From contig JAHQIY010000029.1 in the NCBI GenBank assembly GCA_019054805.1, positions 682,001 through 746,000 on the forward strand: a stretch of DNA of 64,000 bases, given 5' to 3'. Source of the DNA: Brachionus manjavacas (lineage: Eukaryota; Rotifera; Eurotatoria; Ploima; Brachionidae). The notes under the pieces are model-generated. The model was not told the origin of the DNA. It saw nothing but the letters and a program-made list of their open reading frames with translations, and ran no database searches. Made by a program: the position numbers and the translations under genes. This document shows, piece after piece, positions 1 to 11,799 of the stretch. The stretch's first letter is position 1, and each line of letters starts with the position of its first letter.

Positions 1-88
1 TTTTGTAATTTTATTTTTAGGTAATAATTTTTCATTTTTTAAAAAAACACAAAAACACAAAAAAATTTTTTTTTTTTTTTTTTTTTTT

Positions 89-136
89 ACTTCTCCTAAA
101 AGGAGGTTAATTCAATTCAATAAATAAATAAATTAC
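89..136 (+). repeat. Short LINE-type 3' tail with CTCCT/AGGAG hairpin
   Basis: The sequence CTCCTAAAAGGAG can fold into a small hairpin and is followed by GTTAATT and an (AATA)n tail. The same layout recurs near 29,069-29,110 (CTCCTGAAGGAG, GTTAATT, AATAAATT). I read both as 3' ends of one retrotransposon subfamily; only the ends are recognisable. Confidence 0.4.
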
Positions 137-214
137 ACATAATATGAGTAAATTGATAAAAATTATTTTTTTTTTCCTAATTTTTTATTTTTTTCAATCG
201 AGATAGTTGAAAAA

Positions 215-1739
215 TTAAAGAAATTCAATGGTGAAAATGCTGTTTTTCAAAATTTTAATTTCATCAATAAGTTTTTCAATGTGAGACTTAGCCTGGTCTA
301 GTTTATGTCTGATAAATCCTGTGCCAAAAGTTGATCACGAGACAAGCCGATTTTTTTAAGCTCGTTTAACTTTTCTAAAAATACTTGTTGATTTTTTTTG
401 CTTGCCGATTTTAGAACATGGTTTAAAAACTTGTTGAAATATTCACTAAATACAGCACTGAAAAGCTTGACACTTATACGGCAAGTCTTCACAATCGGCA
501 TGTGTTATATCTCCAACGAGTCTTGCTCTAAGATCCCTGTCTACGCAAAATATTATGTCATTTACCAAATTAACTATTTCAAACATTGTGGGCTCATGGA
601 CAAAAAAATTTTCAAAATTTGCATCACTCATCTGAATGGCTAGCGGGCTCAAAAGTTGGCTTATCAAATGATCAATCTTCAAGCTGAGCCGATCATTAAA
701 TTCAAGGTCTATTTCCTCAAGTTTTTCCTTTATCAAAATATCGATTTTGGCTCCTGAGTGAAGAAAATTTTCGCACAAAGATTTGCATCTTTTCTTGTAT
801 TCTTGGCTGGACTCGATGTAGAAAATAATTGATTTGAATGTGGGCTCAAAAATGGTGTTTGTAAGCCAAAAGCCAGTTTCCATTTTTGTAGTAGACGATT
901 GCATTTGTGCTAGTGCTTGCTTAATTTGGTGTGAAAAAACTGTCTTGTTCTCCTTACCGTTTGGCAATTGAGCTCTTTGCCGATTAAAACAATCAATTCC
1001 GATCACCGAAGCAGCTAAAACAGTGGTCAACATTTTGGCACACGCAAACAGACTAGCCGAGCTCATTGCTTCATTTGATTGAACCTCATAGACCACGTCG
1101 TTTACAATTTGCTCAAATGAAGCCAATTTGGTCAAGGACGAGCAGCTTTGTCGCAAAGGCCTGTCTGCATATGAGGAAATTTCCAATCTTGGCTTGCACA
1201 GAGCCATGAAGAGCCACACCATACATTCTACATGACCATGGCACACTTAACTTGCTCAAAGAAAGCACCATGTTTCTATTTAGCTGTTTGAACTGGTCGA
1301 CTTCGCGAGGAAAATCCATTCCTTTAAAACTGTCGACCAAATCTGTGAATGCAATTTGACACTCTTTTGAAGTTTTTAATGGGCTCAAGCAGCTAAGTAA
1401 TGCCTGTGATACAAACGATTTAAATGTGTCTACTTCCTTATCTCGATTGTTAAAGACTAGGTATTGTCTTTTTTTTAGGGAACCTTGTTTAATTGAATTT
1501 ACAACAAACTCAGCTACTTTGTCACCAATACATTCTTCTATGATCATTTTAATGCCAGATTTGTTCACATTTTTACTCAATGTTAAGCGTTGACTCTTGG
1601 CAATGCCTATTGCTAGTAAATACCTCAAAAAGTCTTCACTATTTAGTTCTAATTTTTGTTTTGCGTTTATCTTAATTGATTCATTGCATTCGATAATAAA
1701 GTCACTATTGTGATTGACCAACTTAAAGCCAAATTGAGT
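215..1739 (-). pseudogene. Remnant of large coiled-coil/helical protein (C-terminal segment)
   Basis: Three overlapping minus-strand frames (roughly 1721-1113, 1246-446 and 501-298) read as one polar, mostly helical protein broken by frameshifts. The last shift can be undone by lengthening the A4 run at 326-329 by one base. The frame then runs on through GTGFIRHKLDQAKSHIEKL to a TAA at 215-217. There is no recognised domain. Composition (rich in K, E, L, S and N, with heptad-like stretches) matches the minus-strand segments at 5.4-9.5 and 14-25 kb, so I infer the same gene or a paralogue. The upstream edge is cut by a LINE end at 1740; coding resumes beyond it near 1968. Function is unknown. 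Confidence 0.5.
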
Positions 1740-1945
1740 AAAATAATTTTATTATTTTTATTTATTTGTTTTCTGTACCGAGCTAGAGCTCCTTCAGAAT
1801 AAGTTAAAAATAAATAAAAAAAAATAAAATAAAAATAAAATTAAAGTTAATAAAATTAGATAAAAAAAAAAAAAAAAGAATGATAATAGAGTAAAAAAGC
1901 TAAAAAAAATGAAAGTTGAAAAGACATAAATTAGAAAAGATTGTT
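1740..1945 (-). mobile_element. LINE 3' module with GAGC/GCTC hairpin (copy 1)
   Basis: Read on the minus strand this ends TTCTGAAGGAGCTCTAGCTCGGTACAG followed by an AAATAAATAA tail. It is nearly identical over about 180 bases to the copy at 51,593-51,765, including the stretch GAAAGTTGAAAAGACATAAATT at the 5' side. It interrupts the large coiled-coil gene remnant. The module belongs to the 3' UTR of a CR1/Jockey-like LINE, judging by the longer copy at 3858-4200. Confidence 0.7.
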
Positions 1946-1965
1946 ACATAAAAATCTTTTGCCAA

Positions 1966-2300
1966 GCCGTTTTCAATTAATTTATTTCTTAATTTTTCAC
2001 AATTTAAATCTGAATTGTGCATCAATTGACGCACTTGTTCCATTTCGATTTCAGTGGGACTAGACAAATATTTGGCAATTTAAGATAGAATTTTAGATCT
2101 TAACAAGTCTTCTTGTTCACAAAAACTCAAATCAAGATGAGACAATTTTTGAGTCGACACCGAGTTACTCAAAAAAATTTTATCTCTAAACTGTCTAATA
2201 GAAACAGATATTGGCCGAGAGAATGAAAATTTTGATTGTGACAAAATTCATTTAGCCGATCAATACACTTGGGTCGATCGAAAACAATTTTGAACAGCAA
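1966..2300 (-). pseudogene. Exon remnant of the coiled-coil gene
   Basis: Minus-strand reading gives FRDKIFLSNSVSTQKLSHL, a TAA, then IAKYLSSPTEIEMEQVRQL and NCEKLRNKLIENGLAK. It runs in the same orientation as the segment below 1740, and the LINE module lies between them, so this is probably the preceding part of the same coding region. It carries at least one in-frame TAA. No domain is recognised. Confidence 0.4.
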
Positions 2301-2317
2301 GCTTAACAACACAAATA

Positions 2318-2476
2318 ATTTAAATAAATAATTTTAATAAATTTTCATTTTTTTTTCATTTTTTTTTTAAATTTAAATAAATAATTTTAATAAATTTTCA
2401 TTTTTTTTTCATTTTTTTTTTAAATTTAAATAAATAATTTTAATAAATTTTCATTTTTTTTTCATTTTTTTTTTGA
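2318..2476. repeat. Three tandem copies of a 52-53 bp AT-rich unit
   Basis: The unit contains ATTTAAATAAATAATTTT, then AATAAATTTTCA, then two T-runs separated by CA. It repeats three times with starts near 2319, 2371 and 2424 and almost no divergence between copies, so the array is recent. Confidence 0.85.
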
Positions 2477-2513
2477 ATTTTATTTAAAAACAGTTCGATA
2501 TATTATTTTGCAT

Positions 2514-3182
2514 TTACAAAAAAAAATCATTCAAAATAGATAAAAATTGGGACTTGAGGATTTTAGATAACTTCTCGGCCATCACATCATAATTAGGGGT
2601 CCCTGTAGGATGTAAAGGGGTTACCTTAGGTTACGTCGGTCGGAAACCATATCCATAGTCCATCGTAGAAGTTGTCGCAAAGTTCGACGAGGTCGGTGCC
2701 ATAGTTGGTTCGCTGAGAACTGACATCTGTTTTTGTATTTTGGCTATCGCGTTAGCCATGTTTTGGACTGTGACGCCCATGTCAACGTTGCGGCGCTCCT
2801 GCTCCTGTTCGAGTCGCTGCTGCTGGAGCATTTATTAATGCTGTTGCTGTAGGTCATCTGCCATGTTGTCCGCTCGTGGTGTTTCTATCGTTGTATCTAA
2901 AGAAAAAGAGGCATCAGGGAACTGGCTTAGATCTTCAAACAGAGGAGCTGTTGAAGGAGAAGGAGGAATGGGTAGTGGTTCTAATTCTTCAAGCTCGTCC
3001 TCTAATTCTTCGACGAGAGCTTGAAGCTTGCGTGGTTTAAAACGCAGTCTCCTTAATTCCAATCTGACGGCGTTGTTGACGTTGTTGACATCCTTACTAA
3101 CTTCGAAACTTAACTGTGTTCGAGTTATACGAGCTCGTGTAACTGCTGTTATTTCAGCGTGTAAATATCTGTCCCACTCCAT
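2514..3182 (-). CDS. Uncharacterised Gln-rich ORF with three in-frame TAA codons
   Basis: From the ATG at 3182 the frame gives an Arg-rich N-terminus, an acidic stretch (VEELEDELEELEPLPIPPSP), then LQQQH, two consecutive TAA codons (2832-2837), and MLQQQRLEQEQERR in the same frame. A third TAA at 2631-2633 is followed in frame by PKVTPLHPTGTPNYDVMAEK and SQFLSILNDFFL before a TAA at 2514-2516. The protein quality of the text on both sides of each stop shows the frame was once open. GC content is higher than the flanks. It may be a retrotransposon ORF1-like protein or a small host gene; I do not recognise it. The stops either mark decay or need explaining (see findings). Confidence 0.45.
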
Positions 3183-3224
3183 GTCTGTTGAAGTTTTCCT
3201 GTAAACTAAAAAATTTTAAATTTA

Positions 3225-3830
3225 AAATAAGCTCAAAAATTAGATAAAACTGGAGTTTGAATAAGTGGATATAGTTGATCAATTATAAGATGATAACCGC
3301 ACAATGGAGTAGGACATCTTATATATCTAGACTCAAAGTTGAGTTTAAACTCGTTCACAAGTCGACAGGTTGGGGGAACTTGCTTCTGCAGACTTCTTCT
3401 AATATAATTCTCGCCTAAATCAAACAAACGGTTATCGACCCTGTGCAACTTCAAATCTTTAAGGGTACAGTTGAATAACCTTTCGGAGGGGGTGTCATAT
3501 TTAAGTTTAAGGATACTACGTGATGCAGAGTTTTGGATAACTTGGAGTTTCTTTAAATTACTTTCGCTATATACATTTAAACAAGGAAAGAAATAGTCAA
3601 TAACTGAACCTATAAGGGATTTGTAAATTGAGCTTAGAGTGGTTTTACTCAGACCCCATTTTTTTTAGAGAGAATTTTAATGATGTTTAGCCGGGACTGA
3701 CATTTCTGTTTAATTTCGCTAACATGATTAATGAAGTTTAATCTTTCGTCAAATGTTACGCCTAGGAATTTAATGGATTTTGAGTAGGGAAGATTTTTGT
3801 TAAAGACACCAAAAAATCAAAATTAACTGT
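3225..3830 (-). mobile_element. CR1/Jockey-type LINE, reverse-transcriptase C-terminal part
   Basis: Minus-strand reading gives the standard post-palm region of a non-LTR retrotransposon ORF2: GVTFDERLNFINHV, then IYKSLIGSVIDYFFPCLNVY and LKKLQVIQNSASRSILKL, continuing to VLSNF and a stop near 3236. One frameshift lies at the T-run near 3660-3667. It is a 5'-truncated dead copy. Its last part is homologous to 4080-4160, so it is a relative of the hairpin-ended LINE next door. Confidence 0.85.
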
Positions 3831-3857
3831 CCAAATCAAACCACCAATTCAAATAGG

Positions 3858-4200
3858 TTTTTATTTATTTGTTTATCTGTACCGAGCTAATGCTCCTTCA
3901 GAATAAAAAAAAAAAAAAAAAATGAAATAAAATAAAGTTAAATAAGGTAAAATAGAATAAAAAAAAAAAAAACGGATAAATAAGTCAAAAGAAAATTAAG
4001 AACGATATGTTTAAATAACTAGAGTAAGGACATGTTTAAATATCTGATAGTTCAGGAAAAAAAGAGGAAATTGCTAGATAGCAATTACACAATGGAGTTG
4101 GATATTCGATATATCTTGATTCGAAACCTTCTCTATATTCTTCCACCAGTCTGACGACCAGTGGAACAGAATGACTCAATCCTGCCCTGACATATCACAG
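3858..4200 (-). mobile_element. LINE 3' end with hairpin (copy 2, longest)
   Basis: On the minus strand this runs from the end of ORF2 (about 4190-4080) through CCTGAACTATCAGATATTTAAACATG to an AT-rich stretch, then CTGAAGGAGCATTAGCTCGGTACAG and an (AAATA)n tail. The ORF2 and UTR part matches 39,545-39,745 in the opposite orientation. This copy links the dispersed hairpin modules to a LINE 3' UTR. Confidence 0.7.
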
Positions 4201-4234
4201 TCCAAAAAGGTTTCTAAACCAAATTAATTAATAC

Positions 4235-4860
4235 TTCACCAGTTCAATTTTTTATTCCTCAAAAATAAAGTAAATAGTATTTTTCATAATGTTATTTTAC
4301 CGAAAATCCTTAGAAAATCTATTGAAACTCAATCGATACGATGGCAACAGAATTATATTTTTTCGGCAATAAAAATAATCAACAAATCGATCAAACATAT
4401 GTTGACAACTGGATGACTGTTCACCTTAATTGTGATTGGGATGAATTCGAGGATTACAATAAGCACGAACCTTTACTATATGTCATAGTACCCGATTTAG
4501 TCGATTTCAAGAACGGAAAATGTTCATGTAGATGGTACATCAAGAAAAACATTTGCACGCACCTGATTGGTATGTCCAAAATTTTAAATATTCTTAAAAT
4601 GGATTATCAGCGAAAAATATTTCTATCGGCGAAAAAAGAAAACCTGGAAGACCTGCAAAGGCAAAACAATCCTTGATAATTCAGTAATTATTTTTGGTTT
4701 GATTTGTATTATTATTGGTGATAAAAACTATTATTTTGGTTGAAATAAAATTGTTTTGGTGAAAAATGTATTTATTTGGTTCATTTTTTATATTATTTTT
4801 TTGGTAATTTCTTTTGTGAAGTAGAAATTTAGTGTCATTAATACCGTTCACCTGAAGTAG
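4235..4860 (+). mobile_element. Internally deleted MULE-type DNA transposon
   Basis: The segment GTTATTTTACCG...CGATACGATG (4290-4342) matches the 5' end of the element at 50.6-51.6 kb in reverse complement. The part from about 4495 matches that element's 3' portion, SWIM domain and a terminal region of repeated TTTGGTGAA motifs. The transposase core is missing, so 5' end and SWIM end are joined. Both ends contain ACTTCACC-like sequence in inverted orientation, but exact terminal repeats are not clear. Confidence 0.65.
4341..4676 (+). CDS. SWIM zinc-finger fragment of MULE transposase
   Basis: The ORF starts at the transposase ATG equivalent to the one near 51,541 and soon enters the C-terminal part of the protein. 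The SWIM motif is intact: CSCRWYIKKNICTH, that is CxC-x8-CxH, at about residues 53-66. SWIM domains of this kind follow the catalytic domain in MuDR/MULE transposases. Near the end a single frameshift would give KRKPGRPAKAKQSL, an AT-hook-like basic tail, in the other frame. With no DDE core this cannot be an active transposase; it could only encode a small DNA-binding by-product. Confidence 0.7.
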   Translation: MATELYFFGNKNNQQIDQTYVDNWMTVHLNCDWDEFEDYNKHEPLLYVIVPDLVDFKNGKCSCRWYIKKNICTHLIGMSKILNILKMDYQRKIFLSAKKENLEDLQRQNNP

Positions 4861-5385
4861 ACGTTAAAAACTTTATTTTTGACGAAAACTTTGTAATTTT
4901 TTTATCATTTAAAAGTAGAATTTCACAATTAATGATTCATTTATTTCGGTGAAACTTGCTATAAGTTTTATTAAACAATTTTGTTCGTGAGGTTATTTTT
5001 GCACAAATGCCTTATTAAATATTTTGAATGTTTAAAGTCTTAGAAAAAATAAATTTTTGTATTTATTTTTTAATTTTTATTGGAATAAAAGCTAAAGGTC
5101 CTCAAAAAAAAAAAAAAACTTTTACAAAACGAATATTTTTCTCTTTAATTTTTGATTAAAAATTTCTCAAATAAAAAAACACTTCGAAAACTTAACATTC
5201 GCTGCTTTTTGTTTGATACAAATAAATAAAAAATATTTAGACATCTAAAAAAATAGACTCCTTTATCAATTGATTCAAAAATAAATAAATTTTTATTGCA
5301 ATCCTTCAATGACTAGGTTTATTTTGACTTTTGGAAAAAGAACAAAAATTTGCTTTAATTAAAAATCATAAACATAACTTCTAAA
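4861..5385. other. AT-rich spacer, nothing recognised
   Basis: Homopolymer runs and short A/T blocks. I see no open frame with protein-like composition and no repeat shared with the rest of the window. Confidence 0.5.
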
Positions 5386-8300
5386 ACCCTTGCGATTTAT
5401 GCAGGGTCCTGTGAGCTTAGCGTAACTATTTCAAAATCTATGAATACCTGAGATTATCGTTTAGAGTGTCGACCTCACTCGATTCGTATCTTAGTCCAGA
5501 CTTTAGGTTAGAATCAAGCTTGAGAGCAATTATGCTCAATAAACGTTCACTTCCATTTGGTGCGTGTTTATAGATACGAGCCATAATTGAATTGAGCCTC
5601 TTTTCTTTGTCTTCAATATTGAATAGCTTAAGCATCAAATGACCAATGGTCGATATTAGCACTCTTTTGTACAAACACGGACCTGGAGAGTTAATGACTG
5701 CGGTCAATTCACCAACACCTTCTCCTAGCATCATTCCAAAATTAAGAATCTCTGTGCACATATTCAAATCAAATTCTTTTGTGCTCAATTTACTTTTCAC
5801 TGCATCAAAAAATTCCACCAACTCAAACTTAGTCATCAATTTGGCACAATTTAGCACAGTCTTTTTAAATTTTTTGATCAATTCCAAATATTTAAAATCT
5901 TTTTCACTTTCGATCAATTTTTTTAACACTTAGCTACAATTTTTAGCACTTTTCACTACACATTGAGTCTACCATTAAAAGACTTTCAGCCAAACTTTGA
6001 TCATTTTTTAGAATTGAATTTTTTTCTGATTCTCCTCCAGACTCACAAAATAAGCTGATAAAGTGATCGAATAGAACATAATGCCAAATGGTCAAATCGT
6101 TCTTAGCCAGTACAGTCAAACAATCTGCTGAATTGATGCTTCGATTTGACTGAGGCAAAATTTTATGAAAAAATCAATGCCAATTTTTTGAACAAAACCT
6201 TCAATTAAATCTGAAAATTTGTGGTCAATTTGGTTCAAATTAAGCAAAAGTTCAATGACACTTTTTAAATAGCTGCACTCTTCTTCTTGATTACAAATTG
6301 ACTCGATCAATTTCCCAGCTATCCGATGCACCAAAAGCCCAGTGGCCGTCTCATACACTGAACTATCAATTATCCATTTAATCATCATGGTTAAATATTC
6401 AATAGAATCAGGCTGATCAATTTTGGATAGCAGATATTCACAAAACCTTATTAAATTGACTCTATTTACATCACTACTAGATAAAAATTAACTATTTTCT
6501 CATCTAGACTACTAGATAAATAGATGAGAAAATAGTTAATTATTTTCTATAAATCACTTAAATCTAAACAATTAAAGTTTTGTGTAGACAATTGTAAATT
6601 GATAAAATCAGATTTGATTGATAGTGAATGCCAATCTGCCGAAACAAACTGACCGATTTTGTTCAAACAATTCAATCACTGGTTAGCGTGGAAGTCTTTT
6701 TGAACTCAAAAGCACTTCTGTAATTCAAATACATATAGGCCTTGAATGTCTGCTGGTTTTTTTCACCAGAAACATAAGTGTACACTGGTCTCAGTTTTTT
6801 ATTAATCAATGAATTTTGATCACAGGTCATCAAAATTTTATTAAAATTCTGTTCAAACTTAAGACTAAATTCACTCATGCTCTTTGTATCGAGCAATTTA
6901 ACTTGTTCATTTGTTAGTTGACGCACATTTTGGCATATCTGTTGTAAAACTTGCTCTCGCCCATAACTAATCTCTTTCAACTGTTGATCTAATTCAAAGC
7001 ACATGACGTCATTTAATTTTTTCACTTTCTTCTAAAGTGAAATAAAAAAAAGTTTTGAATTAATCAATTGATGTAGAAATTTTGTTCATTTGAGAGAGGC
7101 AAATGTCATCGAAAAGCATTTGACACTTGCCAAGAACCGAATGAATCTCTTCACTCAAATCGACCTGTTTGATCGAATATTGTGGTCAACAAAAGCCGAA
7201 TAATTGTTTACTTTAAAGCATTCAATCGAGCTTTTTGTTCGATCAGTTCTTTGTGTCGATTCGGGTCTGAGTATATGTACTTGTGAATGGCGCTGATCCA
7301 AAGTTTGGTCAATTGATCAATTTCGCTTTGATGCTGAACAAAATAAAAATTCTGAATAAAGCTTGTAAGTTGTTGTATCCTAACAAACAAAGTGTTTGAC
7401 AAGGCTGTTTTTTTAGCTCGTGTTAGTTCAATCAATCGCTCTAAAATGAGACAATTTAGATGTGTCATTGGCACCAAAAACAGCTTCAAACAAATTGTCA
7501 ATATTGGCTTGTTCAACGCCAATACTCAACTGTTCTCTTTGTCCTCGAGGCCAGTTGAATTTACCCTTTCAATTAAATAGAGCTCAATATCGCTTGCGCT
7601 CTCTTTACTATCAGCTTGATTGACCATTTCATTCAGAATTTCTTCCAAATTTTGAATATTTTTTACTTTTAAATATTTTTGAATTTATTCAAGCAAAAAG
7701 TTAGCTCTTACCTTTACGAGCAGTCTGTTTTCACTGTCCAATTTACTTTTGTAAATATCAACTAGCTTAGTCAATGCTGTGTTCAATTGTTGCTGTTTGT
7801 TCTCTATTTGACTTTGAATTGATTCAGTCTTTTGAATCAAGTCGATCATATAGGAAGTTGTTAGCATTTGTAAAGCTTGTTCGATCATGAATGAGTTTGG
7901 CTTGTTGGGTGGCCAATCTATCAGCTCAGACTCAATCAAAACCCTGTCCAACGTTTTCACTTGACCAGTCTCTATTTTCAGATTGAGCCGTATGTTCAAA
8001 TAGTGTACAAATTGACTCAAAGTCTGTTCATCCAAGCTTGTTTTGATTGAGTTTAAAATTTTTTCAAAATAAGTCTCATCAGTTAGGTGTGCGTCTTTGT
8101 TTCTAAAGTAATCAGTGAACACAAGATCAATACTGTCAATAAATTGATCGCGTAGCTTGTAAACTATACTTTGATCAGAGCTACTTGCATTCTCAAGTTC
8201 ACTTAGCTGTATTTTGTAATTGTTCAACATTTTGTGAAAAGAGCTTAAGTAAGTGACGTGTTGTTTGGTCACTAGACCAATGCTTTGACTCAGATCGGCC

Positions 8301-9560
8301 GTTACACTCAAAACAAATTGGGCACTTTTGTCAACAAGACTATTTGATCGACTTAGCTTGTTTGATAAATCGATTAAATCGACTGTTAAACATTTAAGTT
8401 TAATCTCAATTGGCTCAATTAGTCTGTTGGTGTATTTTTTTGGAATTAATCTCAATTTTTCCAAATAATCAAGCAATTCATTGTATTTGTTTTGATTAAG
8501 CGACTGTTCAATGTCAACAAGATCAATTAGCTTGTACACACAAAGTCCTCGTTGATGGTTTTTCTAGTTGATTTAGAAAAAACCACAAGTCCAAGTACAA
8601 AACTGCTCACAACAAATTCTTCACTAAAGCTAGACATGAGCACATCGTTAATCAATTTTTTCCAAACAGCTATTTCAACATATTTGTGTAGTTTAATCAC
8701 TTCTTTTAGAAAGTCTGACTCTTTGCCAAACAGGCAACATATGGACAATTTTTTTCTTCTTTCTTCATTGAGCATGTTCTCTTCTAATTTATTAGCATAG
8801 ATCTTGAGTGCGCTAATCATTTGACTATTTGACGTCACATTCAGAATATCTGTGCAAATCTTTAAGTTTGGTGTGCAAATATTTCTGTTCATTTTGATCA
8901 ATTGTTTGGTCATTCAGTTGTAATGAAATAACCAACATATCATACTGATATTCACTTAATTTGAAAATAATTTGCTCAAAAGCGTTTCGTTCATCATTAG
9001 CGTCACACTGACACTTTTTCAAAAATTCTTTACTAGCACAATCGTGACCATTTTTATTTTCTCGTTATCTTTTTCATTAGATAATTTGAATATTTGTTCG
9101 TAAAAAGCCGATTTTCTTGGCATAATTTCATCAATTTTTCCATCAACACCCTTAATTCGTTGATTTAAGACGGCATTTAATTGATCTTGTAGCTCGGACT
9201 AAACCAACTCTTTGCCAAAGCTATTTAGAGTTTTATCCACAATTTTTCCACTCAAATCAATTTCAATTTGAGCAAAAACTTTGACAATCGATTGATTATT
9301 AGTTAAACTAGGATTTTCTAGACGGGCTAGCGTCAGATTCACCAACTTGATTTGTTCAAACGAAAGCCATTTATCCTCGTTTAAAAGAAAGTCGTATTCT
9401 TTGAACATAGTCAAAACACTTTCTTCTAATTTGTCGCTGTTTATGTAAACATTTTCGGCATGTTCAGCAATATTGACATAGTCAAACTTATCCTGCTGAG
9501 CCATGCTAATCAAATGACGATACTTGGTCATAAAACCTTGCTTGCTGACACAGTTGTTTC
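5386..9560 (-). pseudogene. Large coiled-coil protein remnant (middle segment)
   Basis: A nearly continuous run of minus-strand coding text in shifting frames: 9531-9199, 9022-8825, 8913-8527, 8539-7685, 7522-7208, 7025-6672, 6388-6116 and 5929-5438. In-frame stops include TAG after GKELV (9199) and TAA after ANFLLE (7685), with protein-like sequence continuing in the same frame. Several frame breaks close by adding one base to a homopolymer, for example the T5 run at 9052-9056 (then NGHDCASKEFLKKC reads through) and A4 at 7443-7446 (then KLSHFLERLIELTRAKK). The protein is long, helical and rich in Q, L, K, D and S. No enzymatic motif is seen and the family is not recognised. Confidence 0.55.
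6487..6540. repeat. Perfect 20-bp inverted repeat with 14-base loop
   Basis: ATTAACTATTTTCTCATCTA at 6487-6506 is repeated as its exact reverse complement at 6521-6540. It lies in the coiled-coil gene remnant, where one arm duplicates coding text (DEKIVNF) in inverted form. Confidence 0.9.
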
Positions 9561-9587
9561 TGGCTATCGAATGTTTTAGTTTTTAGT

Positions 9588-11405
9588 CTAATAAAACAAT
9601 TGAAGAAAGTTAAAATTTTGCTACTCTAGGCATCATATCTCACCAATTGCGCTATTTTAGATGCTATTTCATCTCTCTGTTTTGAGTTAAAAATTTTAAT
9701 TAGTTCGATCACTATGGGGTTGTTCTTACAGCTCGATCTTATCTCGGTTTTCAAAATATATTTGTCAACCGAGCAGAGTTCTTCTACTTTCAACTCGAGT
9801 TCGTTGAGTCCGTGTCTTTGGTGTTGCTCATCTATTTCGTTCAGTGTTTTCGATAATCAATCGTGTGTAGTTGTTCTTTAAAAGGTTTATGAGGAAGTCG
9901 TTCTTTAGGATCTGAATATGTTTTTTTGTTGGTTCTATTTTTAGAGAAAAGAATAAGTTCGTTGTCATGCACCTAGTTGGAATGCCAAGTATTGTCTTTA
10001 CAATGTTGCCTTGTACCCTCTTAATTTCTATGATGTCCCTTTGTGTCCACAAAACGTTTTCTTTACCATAGAGTAGCACTGGTCGTATAAATGTTTTGTA
10101 GAGTTGACCTTTCATTGTTGGATGTAGGTTGTTGTCAAGCAAACCAAGTGACTAAATCTTCATCAGGGCGGCAGTTGCGGCTTTTTTGCCTTTGTTCTAA
10201 ATGTTTTACGTGTTTCTTGTCGTCGGTGATTTCGACTCCTAGATATTTAAACTGTTCGACTTGGTTTATCTCGATATTATTTAGTTTTAATTTTTAATGC
10301 CATAGATCTCTTCTCTGTTCAGTGGCTGATCTTTTGATCTTTTTATTAAAAAATGAGCGTTGTTTTTTCTGGATTATATGTTATTTCGTTTAGTTCACCA
10401 TATGATTGGGTGATATCGATTAGTTCTTGAAGACCCTTTTTTGTTGTAATTAAGAGGAGGACATCATCAGCATACACTATGATGTCAAGTTTCAGACTGT
10501 CAGAAATTTATACGCCAGTATGCGCTGATTCAACTTTCACAATGAGGTCGTCTACGTGAATAGAGAAAAGCTTGGGTGATATTGCTCCACCTTGTCGGAC
10601 TCCCAGGGTTGTTTTGAAGAGATTCGAAAATTCTCCATCATTCTCTATTATCATTACCGATACATTGTAATAGTTAATTAGAGAGACTATGATGAATGGG
10701 TTGATTTTCATATCATCAATCAGCTTCGTCCAAAGGTTCAGGCGATTTCCCTTATCAAAGGCTTTCGAGGCGTCTATGGCACAAACATAGAGTCTCTTAC
10801 GGAATTTGTTTGCTCCTTTCACTGCTTGTTTTAGAGTGAATACTGCGTGACCGCATGACGATATCTTTTTGAACCCAAATTTTTTTGTCTGATCAGTGTA
10901 TTCTTTTTCTAGTTCCTTTAAAAGAACTAATTCGAAAACGTTCGAATAAACATCAGATTTGGCTACTGGTCTTAAATTTGTCATTGAGTCATTTGGTTTT
11001 TTGATATCCTTAATAAGGGGTTTGAGGATCGAGACATTAAAAAGGAATGGCGTTGTTTGATAACAGATCAATTTTTCGTAAATTGTGGTCAGAATTGTAC
11101 CTACCGTATTTTCTGGGCTATTTTTTAGCATCTCATTACTAACTCCTGCGAATCCAATACTTTTGCCATTCGGCAAGTTCATTATCAATTTCTCTACCAT
11201 ATTTGGATCTAGTCTAAAGTTTCGTTCGAGTGAAGATGACTTTCTTAAGAAGCTCGCCAATTTCGTTTTACGTTGCTGCTCTTCTTCATCGTTCCATTCG
11301 TTTCGAAGATTGAAAAGCTTATGATATTCTTTCTCGATTTTGTTGACCATGATGTTTGCCGATTTTTTTTTCTTGCTTTCAAAGATTTGATTTTTTTCCA
11401 AAAGG
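9588..11405 (-). mobile_element. Non-LTR retrotransposon, reverse transcriptase domain, 5'-truncated
   Basis: The minus strand encodes a long reverse transcriptase segment. Motifs in order: NLPNGKSIGFAGVSNEML, LRPVAKSD, the catalytic CAIDASKAFDKGNR (motif A), LGVRQGGAISPKLFSIHVDD (motif B) and, after an in-frame TAA, VYADDVLLL (motif C, YADD). Then come NQVEQFKYLGVEITDD and KTFIRPVLLYG. No endonuclease domain is present at the 5' side. Frameshifts lie near 10,340 and 10,190. The 3' end stops at about 9588, where homology with the plus-strand copy at 18,588-18,943 ends. It interrupts the coiled-coil gene remnant upstream of 9560. Confidence 0.9.
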
Positions 11406-11791
11406 AAAGTAAACTATAAAGCATATGAAGCAAAAATTGTAGCAAAAATTTACAAAATATATTTTGCCAATCAATCTATAACTATGGTCTTGGAATTAGT
11501 CACATTAAAAAAGCAAAACTTAAACACTATGTTTTTTTTCTGTTTTTTTTAACAATTTGTACTGAGTTTCACAAAACCAAATTGGAAGATTTTGTGGTTT
11601 ATCCTGCGATATATACAGGTAGTACAGTATACTAAACAGGCTTTCAAAATCCAATTTTATTTGATAATTAGCTTTATATGATGGTTTTTTTCACATTTTT
11701 GAAACACTATCTCCTTAACAGCATTTCAGTATTGTTTACACAGCCATGACAAAACATCATTAATAGAAGAATTAAAATATTAACGCCAAAT
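11406..11791. other. AT-rich spacer
   Basis: No coding text or named repeat seen. It lies between the truncated LINE and the hAT-type MITE. Confidence 0.4.
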
Positions 11792-11799
11792 ATTAAAAT

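Noticed and set aside
2318-2476. CRISPR-like array
   Set aside because: The units are directly adjacent without unique spacers and the genome is eukaryotic.
5646-5933. Plus-strand ORF opposite the coiled-coil remnant
   Set aside because: It is the shadow of the minus-strand frame, with no independent protein features.
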